Source of the DNA: CAZUVM01 sp964623885
Lineage (GTDB): Bacteria; Verrucomicrobiota; Verrucomicrobiia; Limisphaerales; UBA8199
Reading direction: 5' to 3'
DNA length: 28,027 nt
Assembly: GCA_964623885.1 (NCBI GenBank)
Contig: CAZUVM010000012.1
Coordinates: 1-28,027, forward strand
Shown here: positions 9,573 through 15,771 of the stretch, one piece after another
Position numbering within the stretch: the first letter of the stretch is position 1
Layout: each line of letters starts with the position of its first letter
Made by a program: the position numbers and the translations under genes
Notes under the pieces: model-generated
The model's input: only the letters and a program-made list of their open reading frames with translations
Database searches by the model: none
What the model was told of the DNA's origin: nothing

Positions 9573-11195
9573 TTAAGCGGGGAGTTGGTTTTGGGCGCGA
9601 TGGACCAGCGCGAGCATAGTAATGGAGGAAGCAACCTGCCGTTCCGCTTCCTGGATGCGCTGGAATTCGCCATAAACCTCGGCGGTTGCTGGCTCGTCAC
9701 GGGTGGCAAGTTCCTGGCCGTGGCTGGCGCGCAACGACAACAGCACGTCGTGGCAGGTAATCTGTTCCAACGGGCGCGCCGGGCCGTAGCCGCAATCGCC
9801 GCCCGCAGTCTCGACCACCAGCCGCGCCGCGGCAAGGGTTTGAAGGATTTGCTGCAACAGACGGCTGGGAACGCACAGTTCCTCGGCCATTTCCGCCACG
9901 CTGGGTGGCGGTTCGCCTAGCACAAAACGAGCGCCCACCATGGTCATCAATCGGAGCGCGATGAACTCGCGGCCGCGCTGATTGATATGTTCGATTTGGC
10001 GTTCTTCGAAGTAAGCTCGTCGGTTTTCAAAAGCATAAGCCACCTGGGCGCCGAACAACAGGATGAGCCAGCAAAAGTAGAGTCCGATCATGAACACCGG
10101 AACCAGCCCCAGCCCGCCGTAAATTTTACTGTTGGACACGACGCGTGACACATAAAGCACGCTGACCACGCTGTTCATATGAAACAGCAGGCCGCCGACC
10201 AGGCCGCCGACCAAGGCCGCCCCCCAATGCACGCGGGTGTTGGGCATGAGCATGTATAACGCCGAGAAGCTCAGCCAGAGCACCAGCACCGGCAGGATTT
10301 GGAGCCCGACACTAAGCAGGAAATCACCTATGAAAGGCAGCGTTGCAATGAAACTCTTGGTGGCCGCCAGATGTGACCCGGTGGCCAGGCCGACAGCAAC
10401 GACAAGCAAAAGGGGCGCTAGACTCAGGACGCCCCAGTAGAGCACGATCCGCATGAACCAGCTGCGCCCGCGGCGCACGCCCCAGATATCATTGAACGTC
10501 GATTCGATCCGGCTGAGCATCGAAATACCAACAAAGATCAATAGAACGGTGCCGGTGACTCCCAACGTGCCGCTGCGGGTGTTTTGGATGTACTCGTGAA
10601 TTTTTCGGGCAATGGCTTTGCGAGCGGCGATCACTTTCTGATCCTCGAGCAGTCCGGATTCCTGCTGGTTGGTGCTCGTGCCGGTGGTTGCGGCAATTGT
10701 GATATTGGTTTGGATCTCTGGCGCTGCCAGAGGGTTAGTTGTACCGGCCGAAGCTCCTGTGAATTGATTGGTTTGCCGTGATTCCGGCAGTGGCTCCGTC
10801 GCGGCAGAGCCGGACGGCTCTGAATGCTTCAGTTCGAGTGAGGTGTGTCCCGGTTCGGCGAGCAGGTTGGTAGTGAGCGCGGCCGGCGGAGTGATGTTGG
10901 CAACGACAGTTCCGATGAATTCGTAAATGCGTTCCTCGCCCTGTTTTTTGAGAAAGGAACTCGTGATGCTGATCACGACAGCCAACATAGGGATCAGCGC
11001 CAGGAGCGTGGTGTAGGCCAGGGCGGAGGCGTGTATCGGGCAGCGGTTGCGATTGAAGCTACGGCCCACGAGGACCCAAAAGTGCACAAACTTTTGCCAC
11101 TTTCGTACCGGACCGCCCGGCAGCGCCACCCCTTCATCCAGCAGCGCCTTAGCCTGGGCAAGCCACTGGTGGAATCTGGATTTTCGGTTCGCCAT
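9573..11195 (-). CDS. YihY/BrkB-family membrane protein with inserted loop and C-terminal winged-helix-like domain
   Basis: These are inner-membrane proteins once mis-annotated as ribonuclease BN; the function is unsettled. The 540-residue product has the family core: first membrane helix after RNRCPIHASALAYTTLLALIPML, then the block from about residue 205 with LGVTGTVLLIFVGISMLSRI, ESTFNDIWGVRRGRSW, and further helices ending in YGGLGLVPVFMIGLYFCWLI. Two things are odd. Residues about 103-183 form a low-complexity Thr/Ala/Pro-rich insert between the first helices, probably a periplasmic loop. Residues about 425-500 (PSVAEMAEELCVPSRLLQQI, LAAARLVVETAGGDCGYGPARP) look like an Rrf2-like winged helix. 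The ATG at 11195 is supported by a basic N-terminus. Confidence 0.88.
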   Translation of the reverse strand: MANRKSRFHQWLAQAKALLDEGVALPGGPVRKWQKFVHFWVLVGRSFNRNRCPIHASALAYTTLLALIPMLAVVISITSSFLKKQGEERIYEFIGTVVANITPPAALTTNLLAEPGHTSLELKHSEPSGSAATEPLPESRQTNQFTGASAGTTNPLAAPEIQTNITIAATTGTSTNQQESGLLEDQKVIAARKAIARKIHEYIQNTRSGTLGVTGTVLLIFVGISMLSRIESTFNDIWGVRRGRSWFMRIVLYWGVLSLAPLLLVVAVGLATGSHLAATKSFIATLPFIGDFLLSVGLQILPVLVLWLSFSALYMLMPNTRVHWGAALVGGLVGGLLFHMNSVVSVLYVSRVVSNSKIYGGLGLVPVFMIGLYFCWLILLFGAQVAYAFENRRAYFEERQIEHINQRGREFIALRLMTMVGARFVLGEPPPSVAEMAEELCVPSRLLQQILQTLAAARLVVETAGGDCGYGPARPLEQITCHDVLLSLRASHGQELATRDEPATAEVYGEFQRIQEAERQVASSITMLALVHRAQNQLPA

Positions 11196-11251
11196 CTGAC
11201 CTTCGCAACGCTAACAGAGGGGCCCCTTAAGTCAATTCGAGCGCCAATTCC

Positions 11252-11320
11252 CTCATAATCATAATCGTAATCGTATTCGTATTCGTAATCCTGCTCGTCC
11301 TCCTCCTCTTAATCTTAATC
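11252..11320. repeat. Low-complexity ATAATCGTATTCGTAATC tract
   Basis: About 70 bp built from degenerate hexamers such as ATAATC, GTAATC, GTATTC and CTCGTC. On the minus strand this is GATTACG/GAATACG units flanked by GAGGAGGAC units. The tract is a simple-sequence region just upstream of the BrkB-like gene (start 11195). It encodes only alternating Asp/Tyr/Glu in one frame and is not likely to be translated. Confidence 0.6.
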
Positions 11321-11394
11321 CCTTCCCAATCTCATTAGCCCATTTCTCTTGTCCTCGCCCCATTCAATGGAACACCTTATGCCCTCGAATCTGT

Positions 11395-11610
11395 ATGAAG
11401 AAGGCGCCAGCCCCAATCTCTCCCCTGCCGCTGATGAGCAACTTCGACGACGCCGAAGCCCTGTTCGCCGCCACCAAAGACCCGCTTTATCTCGCGTTCG
11501 TGTTCCAGCTCTGGCTCAACAACCTCGTCCGGCGCGCCGCCGCCGAATACAACTGGACCTACCATTATTCAGTACTTCGACAGCTCGGCCATTTCCGCTC
11601 GCATTGCTAA
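11395..11610 (+). pseudogene. Possible gene fragment of unknown family
   Basis: The 71-codon frame contains a stretch with normal protein composition (NFDDAEALFAATKDPLYLAF, then QLWLNNLVRRAAAEYNWTY) followed by a tail that looks like unrelated sequence. I cannot assign a family. It is isolated, with no neighbours on the same strand and no good ribosome binding site. It may be a truncated remnant or chance. Confidence 0.2.
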
Positions 11611-11772
11611 TGGAGGGGAAAAGAGTCGCGCGAGTCGGCACAAATCTCGTGTGGGAATCTGGTGGAGTGTTGGCGTCTGAGGGCTGAGCCTTGAAGAATG
11701 CGTAATTGATCGTCCATCTGACGGATCCACATCGCCGAGAGCCTCCGCGACCGAGCCGGTGGCTGGTGTTCG

Positions 11773-12066
11773 CTAACGCAGGGTCAGTGTGAAGTCCCAT
11801 TCCGACTGGCCCTTGGCGTGAAAGGCGAAGTAAAGTTCAACATCTTTCAGGCTGAACTTGGTTTTTGCAGCGATGGCCTCAGCAACGTCGTGGAACTCGG
11901 CGGCTTCCTGCATTTTCTTGGTCCAGGTGCCGTGTTTTGTGATATACGCTTTTGTCGCTTGGGAGCGAATGAGCTTGCGCATTGTGCGCCCAGTTGGGCG
12001 CGCCGGTTCGAAGCTGGAAAACTGGCTCACGAGGGGCCTTTCTACGGGAACCTTCATTTTCTTCAA
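11773..12066 (-). CDS. Small hypothetical protein, 97 residues
   Basis: I do not recognise the family. The product is a soluble basic protein with a flexible basic N-terminus (MKKMKVPVERPLVSQFSSFE) and a compact second half (residues about 45-97: WTKKMQEAAEFHDVAEAIAA, then FSLKDVELYFAFHAKGQSEW) that alternates helix and strand. The ATG at 12066 is the only good start. It is the last gene of the minus-strand cluster of small genes. A regulatory or nucleic-acid-related role would be a guess. Confidence 0.55.
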   Translation of the reverse strand: MKKMKVPVERPLVSQFSSFEPARPTGRTMRKLIRSQATKAYITKHGTWTKKMQEAAEFHDVAEAIAAKTKFSLKDVELYFAFHAKGQSEWDFTLTLR

Positions 12067-12256
12067 AACCGGGGCAGCGAAGGTTTTTGTGAGGTGGTTT
12101 TCCGTCAGGGCCTCAGAAAAGCTTTAAAGCTTGGCGGTAACCTCGCATGATGGGGGAAACAGTCAATGGTATTTCGGGAGCGCTGCGTGACAGCGGCACG
12201 TTGTAGGGCGAGAGCCGAGATAGATGGAGCGGAGGCAGGGGGACGGTGATCAGTAA

Positions 12257-12373
12257 TCACGATTTAAAGCACTGCCTGAAAATCCAAACGAAAAGAGTGC
12301 CCACAAGTGCCGCCGCCCAGCAGAGTAAGGCCAGTGTCCACCAGGCGACGATCCACAGGAGGAGGAGTTTCAT
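12257..12373 (-). CDS. Tiny single-span membrane protein, 38 residues
   Basis: The ATG at 12373 opens a 39-codon frame ending in TGA at 12257. The product starts MKLLLLWIVAWWTLALLCWA and continues hydrophobic to a short basic C-terminus FRQCFKS. It looks like one transmembrane helix rich in Trp and Leu. An in-frame stop lies two codons upstream of the ATG, which fixes the start. No strong ribosome binding site is seen and I know no family for it. It lies between the 97-residue gene and rpoZ on the same strand. Hydrophobic short frames can arise by chance, so this is a moderate call. Confidence 0.4.
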   Translation of the reverse strand: MKLLLLWIVAWWTLALLCWAAALVGTLFVWIFRQCFKS

Positions 12374-12433
12374 TCGTCAAACGAGGTCAGCTCAGGCCTC
12401 ACAAGCGCACGAAGGCGGGATCATGAATGGTTG

Positions 12434-12706
12434 CTAAATCCTTGCCCAGCCGTGTGGCCGCGCACGCCCATTTTGTGTGGGCCGTTTGAGCGGGATGAAT
12501 TCAGGCATCGTGAACTCCAACTTTCCTTCAATGATCTCATGCAACGCAATATCGGCGCCGCTTAGATGGTCGAGGCCGGCGATGAGCGGCCGGTAGGTGC
12601 CGTGGCCGTTGGAATTGAGCTGGCGGACGCGTTGAGAAACCAGGTTGATCAAGACGCTGGCGCTGGGGACTTTCAGCAGCGCTTCGCTTACAAGAGAAAT
12701 ATTCAT
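12434..12706 (-). CDS. rpoZ: DNA-directed RNA polymerase omega subunit
   Basis: The omega subunit helps fold and assemble the beta' subunit of RNA polymerase. The 90-residue product matches the family layout: LLKVPSASVLINLVSQRVRQ (equivalent to the KVpNRFeLVllaaqRArqL block), an intervening loop with YRPLIAGLDHL, and the C-terminal helix ADIALHEIIEGKLEF (equivalent to vvALrEIaeGki). The sequence is divergent from proteobacterial RpoZ but the block order and spacing agree. The tail after residue 72 is basic and variable. The ATG at 12706 is the natural start. The usual gmk or spoT neighbours are absent. Confidence 0.78.
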   Translation of the reverse strand: MNISLVSEALLKVPSASVLINLVSQRVRQLNSNGHGTYRPLIAGLDHLSGADIALHEIIEGKLEFTMPEFIPLKRPTQNGRARPHGWARI

Positions 12707-12813
12707 TCAGTGTTTTGGTGGTGCTGGCTTAGCGGCGGACTTGGATAGACAGGCGCTTCGCGGCCTTGCAACTTGGCGGGGCATTGAAATCTGGTCGTAA
12801 AACGCCCAAAGGG

Positions 12814-13005
12814 TCACTCAAGATCCCACGTTGCGCCATCAGCATCGCTACCTTCGGCATTGATCTCGAGGAACGACCGAGCCTCCACCAACGCCTGTTC
12901 ATAGGTCAGCGCTTCGAGGCGCATGGTGTGCTTCTTGCCCAGGGTGTTGTCGTACTCCAGGCCAAACGTGCCGTTGGACTCGTCCAGGATGCGGGCAAAT
13001 TTCAT
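12814..13005 (-). CDS. Small acidic protein, 63 residues, possibly the C-terminal part of a frameshifted RRM fusion
   Basis: Unknown family. The product starts MKFARILDESNGTFGLEYDN and looks like a small beta-sheet domain followed by a helix (YEQALVEARSFLEI) and an acidic tail. The frame stays open for about 37 more codons upstream of the ATG, as a Pro/Ala-rich linker-like stretch (reading PAAAPATDQPLDKEAF and so on), back to the stop codon of the RRM gene at 13121. It may therefore be the second half of a protein read through a +1 shift, or an independent gene starting at 13005. The ATG start has no strong ribosome binding site. Confidence 0.5.
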   Translation of the reverse strand: MKFARILDESNGTFGLEYDNTLGKKHTMRLEALTYEQALVEARSFLEINAEGSDADGATWDLE

Positions 13006-13120
13006 CGGTTGATGCAGCGCAGAAGGCGCGGGATCTTTCGGTTCCTGTCCGCCATTTGCGCCGGCAGGGAAGGCTTCTTTATCCAGAGGCTGATCAGTAG
13101 CGGGCGCCGCCGCGGGAACC

Positions 13121-13372
13121 TTACTGGCGTGGACGGGCTTCGTTGACAGTCAGCGAACGGCCTTTCCACTCCTTGCCATTCAAGGCCAGAATGGCCGCAC
13201 TGGCGCCTTCCGTGGTATTCATTGTTGCGAAGGCGAACCCCCGTGCCCGACCGGTCACTTTGTCCATTACGACGGCGATTTCGTTAACCGGGCCGTGTGT
13301 CGACAGCATGTTTCGCACGTCATCTTCGGTGACGTCAAAGGGGAGATTGCCGACGTACAGTTTCGTACTCAT
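13121..13372 (-). CDS. Small RRM-type RNA-binding protein
   Basis: A single RNA recognition motif of 83 residues, like the glycine-poor bacterial Rbp proteins. RNP2 is KLYVGNLPF near residue 4 and RNP1 is RGFAFATM near residue 44, both with the aromatic residues that stack on RNA bases. The beta-alpha-beta-beta-alpha-beta order is complete, ending SLTVNEARPRQ. Bacterial RRM proteins bind single-stranded RNA, often under cold or stress; that role is family knowledge, not shown here. The ATG at 13372 is followed directly by the conserved strand. A second RRM gene lies at 18689-19066. The 228 bp upstream is AT-richer than its surroundings and probably contains the promoter. Confidence 0.92.
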   Translation of the reverse strand: MSTKLYVGNLPFDVTEDDVRNMLSTHGPVNEIAVVMDKVTGRARGFAFATMNTTEGASAAILALNGKEWKGRSLTVNEARPRQ

Positions 13373-13600
13373 ATGAGAGGTGGTAACTTAGTCACTGCTT
13401 TTCTCGGGGTGTTCCCGACGCTCGGGTCTCAAATCAGCAATGAACAGAGTCCAATTGAAGATTATCCTGCCTCAAAATAGGCAAATCGGCTAAATATGCA
13501 TTTACTTTAAGCCAAACCATCAGGAAAGCAACAGATTTGATTGCTCGAATTCAGTGCGGGCAATGACCCTTCGGGATCATGCCAGCACCCGGGTTTCAGG

Positions 13601-13918
13601 CTAACGAGCCAGGTTCTTAATAGTCAAACGGAGGCAATTATCTCGTATGTTGGCGCGGACACTGAATTGCGCCGAGTGCTCCGCCCCATACCGGAAATGG
13701 ATGTCGCCGCAAAGATCAAGTTCGCGCTGCTGCTCCTGTTTGGCAATTCCGCGAAATAACTCACTCACCTGCTCGCTGGTAACCGGTGGGCCGTCCAGAA
13801 CGCGAATTTTGCCGTGCAACACCATCATCGGAGGCCGGTCCGGCTCCAAACGCAGCTCCTCGCCGCCCTCCTGCGCCACGAGGTTGAGGAGGTCTTGCAG
13901 GTTGTACATCCCGGCCAT
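13601..13918 (-). CDS. Stand-alone PilT/PilB N-terminal-like domain protein, 105 residues
   Basis: The sequence follows the PAS-like N-terminal domain of PilT retraction ATPases: YNLQDLLNLVAQEGGEELRL (compare the LLxxAvxxgASDLHL start of PilT), PPMMVLHGKIRVLDGPPVTS, then a helix with QQRELDLCGDIHFRY and AQFSVRANIRD, matching the fDfsy...aRFRVN block. It stops there: no Walker A, Asp box or Walker B follows, and the next gene downstream is on the same strand but unrelated. It may be a free adaptor domain, like FimX- or MglA-type accessory parts, or a truncated relic. The SDLH motif is degenerate (EELRL). Start could be Met1 or Met4. Confidence 0.7.
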   Translation of the reverse strand: MAGMYNLQDLLNLVAQEGGEELRLEPDRPPMMVLHGKIRVLDGPPVTSEQVSELFRGIAKQEQQRELDLCGDIHFRYGAEHSAQFSVRANIRDNCLRLTIKNLAR

Positions 13919-13937
13919 GCTCGATACTGTGGAACAC

Positions 13938-13965
13938 CAAGCGGCTTAAAGCAACCAGCCGCTTG
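13938..13965. repeat. 9-bp perfect inverted repeat
   Basis: CAAGCGGCT at 13938-13946 pairs with AGCCGCTTG at 13957-13965 around a 10-base loop. It lies between the stop of the 61-residue gene (14040) and the start of the PilT-N-like gene (13918). No T run follows on the minus strand, so it could be a leader hairpin or weak terminator. Confidence 0.45.
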
Positions 13966-14039
13966 TCTGGGCCGGGCTGCCCGGTGTGGGCCCATCTCCG
14001 CAGCAATCCGTTTCCACCCGGATTGCGCAATGACCGGGG

Positions 14040-14225
14040 TTAGTTCCAATCAGCCAGGATCTTTTCTGCTTTCTTTACCTCCTCATCCGAACCGGTGAAG
14101 TGGAATTTCAATTTCCCGGCTCGCCGGGTGACGAGCACTTTAATCGAGGCGAGGCCGCTCCGTTGCATTCGCAAGTGGAGTTGTTTGTGAGCTTCGCGGG
14201 GACCGTGGCGTTGGAGGCTACTCAT
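14040..14225 (-). CDS. Small basic hypothetical protein, 61 residues
   Basis: Unknown family. After a basic, polar start (MSSLQRHGPREAHKQLHLRM) the product shows a short beta-hairpin and helix: ASIKVLVTRRAGKLKFHFTG then SDEEVKKAEKILADW. The pattern resembles a small alpha/beta fold, but I cannot assign one. The ATG at 14225 is the only good start. It lies about 95 bp downstream of the GH130 gene and on the same strand. Confidence 0.5.
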   Translation of the reverse strand: MSSLQRHGPREAHKQLHLRMQRSGLASIKVLVTRRAGKLKFHFTGSDEEVKKAEKILADWN

Positions 14226-14319
14226 GGTTGAGGTTCAACGCGCCGCCGACGAAAGACAATAACAAAAGCTAAAGCGGGGAGGCGCTTGGGGCGCTCAACG
14301 ATCGGCTCGGCGCTCCAAC

Positions 14320-15771
14320 CTATTCCATCCGGTCCAACATCTCGTCCAACGACACGGTGGCGAAGGTGGTTGCATAATCGGACATAGCGTAGGGGATAAT
14401 CAACCGTTGGCCGCGCAAGAGGCTGCCGCAGGAATAAACCACGTTGGGCACGTAGCCCTCGCGTTCGTCGGCGTTGGCCTGGAGCAGCGGTTCGGGCAGG
14501 CGCCCGATGACTTTCGTCGGGTCGTGCAGATCCAGCAGGAACGCGCCCAGGCAATACTTGCGCATGGGGCCCACCCCGTGACTGAGCACCAGCCAGCCCC
14601 TTTCCGTCTCCAGCGGCGAACCGCAGTTGCCGATCTGAATGAACTCCCATGGAAAGGCCGGCTCGAGCACTCGTTGCGCGTCATGCCAGAAATGAGGGTG
14701 GTCGGAGAACATCACGTAGATGTTCTCGTAATCCTGGCGTCCGAGCATCGTGTAACGGCCGTTGACCTTCCGCGGGAACAGCGCCATGCCTTTGTTCTGC
14801 ACCGCCGGCCCGTTGAGCGTGATAAACTTGAAATGCAGGAAATCCGCCGTCTCGATGAACTGCGGCAGGATCAACTTGCCGTCGTAAGCCGTATAAGTCG
14901 CGTAGTAGGTGTGGCTGCCATCGTCCTCTTGAAAACGGACGAACCGGGCATCTTCAATGCCGTTGCTTTGGGAGGGCGTGACCGGAAAAAGGACGCGCGC
15001 CGACAATCGCGAATCGGGCGCAAACTGCACCTCGTAATTGGACTCTGCCAGCATGAGGATTTTTCTCGCGGCAACCTCCGTTGCCTGGTCGTGTGACGGT
15101 TCTTCCTTCACCCGATCCAGGCTGGCGCGCAACTCGTCCAGGGTGAAGGAGTCGCGCAGACGTTCGAGGACTCGCCGGCTGAAATCACCGGTCAGACCAA
15201 GCTCTTGGAGTTTTCTTTCGAACAGGCCCTTCTGGTAAGCCGCGTTGGGGACCTGGGCCGGTTCGAGACTGTAGCGGACCGGCTCGTTGATTTCGATCCG
15301 GCCGGCGGCATCCAGGAATCCGGTGCGGAAAGTGATCGACGAGATGTGCCCTTCGCCCGTGGCTCGCAAGCTGAGGATAAACCGCAGGGAGCCCGGCGGA
15401 AGATCCGACTGGTCGGGGTGGACGACGATGGAGGGATTGAACAAAGCCGCGGCTTCCAGCGAGTACTCATGAGTGAAATAGGCGGCGAGCAAAAGTTGGC
15501 GTTGCTCGGAGAGTTGTTCGTCAGGGGAAAAGTACCGACGGACCTGCTGGTAGCGACGCTTGAGGAACTGGTCGATTCCAGAGTGCCGCTCGGCGAATTC
15601 AGCCAGCACCTGCTCCAACAACAATCGGACGCGGTCTTCGGGAAGCGCCAGGACCCGCGCGCAGATCCGGCCGGCACGCTGGTCGTTGGTGGGGTAGAAG
15701 GGCCGCACCAGGACGCGCGCCGGATCGGGCCGCAGCCTGAGATGAGTGCGCTGGACGTGGAGCGGCTTCAT
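14320..15771 (-). CDS. GH130 family glycoside phosphorylase (mannoside phosphorylase-like)
   Basis: GH130 enzymes phosphorolyse beta-mannosides, releasing mannose-1-phosphate, or in some subgroups hydrolyse them. The 483-residue product carries the family hallmarks: GIEDARFVRF, where D274 is the expected proton donor, YATYTAYDG, and NKGMALFPRKVNGRYTMLGR (phosphate/sugar site), followed by ISP-like C-terminal blades. The roughly 250 residues before GIEDAR form an N-terminal extension larger than in short GH130 enzymes. The ATG at 15771 is chosen because it overlaps the stop of the glycosyltransferase gene in an ATGA arrangement; a longer frame exists but overlaps that gene by 200 bp. The coupling suggests the two act on the same glycan. 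Confidence 0.87.
   Translation of the reverse strand: MKPLHVQRTHLRLRPDPARVLVRPFYPTNDQRAGRICARVLALPEDRVRLLLEQVLAEFAERHSGIDQFLKRRYQQVRRYFSPDEQLSEQRQLLLAAYFTHEYSLEAAALFNPSIVVHPDQSDLPPGSLRFILSLRATGEGHISSITFRTGFLDAAGRIEINEPVRYSLEPAQVPNAAYQKGLFERKLQELGLTGDFSRRVLERLRDSFTLDELRASLDRVKEEPSHDQATEVAARKILMLAESNYEVQFAPDSRLSARVLFPVTPSQSNGIEDARFVRFQEDDGSHTYYATYTAYDGKLILPQFIETADFLHFKFITLNGPAVQNKGMALFPRKVNGRYTMLGRQDYENIYVMFSDHPHFWHDAQRVLEPAFPWEFIQIGNCGSPLETERGWLVLSHGVGPMRKYCLGAFLLDLHDPTKVIGRLPEPLLQANADEREGYVPNVVYSCGSLLRGQRLIIPYAMSDYATTFATVSLDEMLDRME

Larger units (their letters stand above)
11196..11772. other. Gene-poor stretch between divergent minus-strand blocks
   Basis: About 577 bp. The left part holds the low-complexity tract listed separately. 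A plus-strand frame at 11395-11610 reads somewhat like protein from its second Met (MSNFDDAEALFAATKDPLYL) but loses that character after about 40 codons; it may be a gene scrap. No complete gene, RNA or terminator is supported. Confidence 0.45.

Noticed and set aside
13560..13580. CCC-TTCG-GGA stem near the end of the PilT-N-like gene as a terminator
   Set aside because: The stem has an internal mismatch and no T run, so it is too weak to call.
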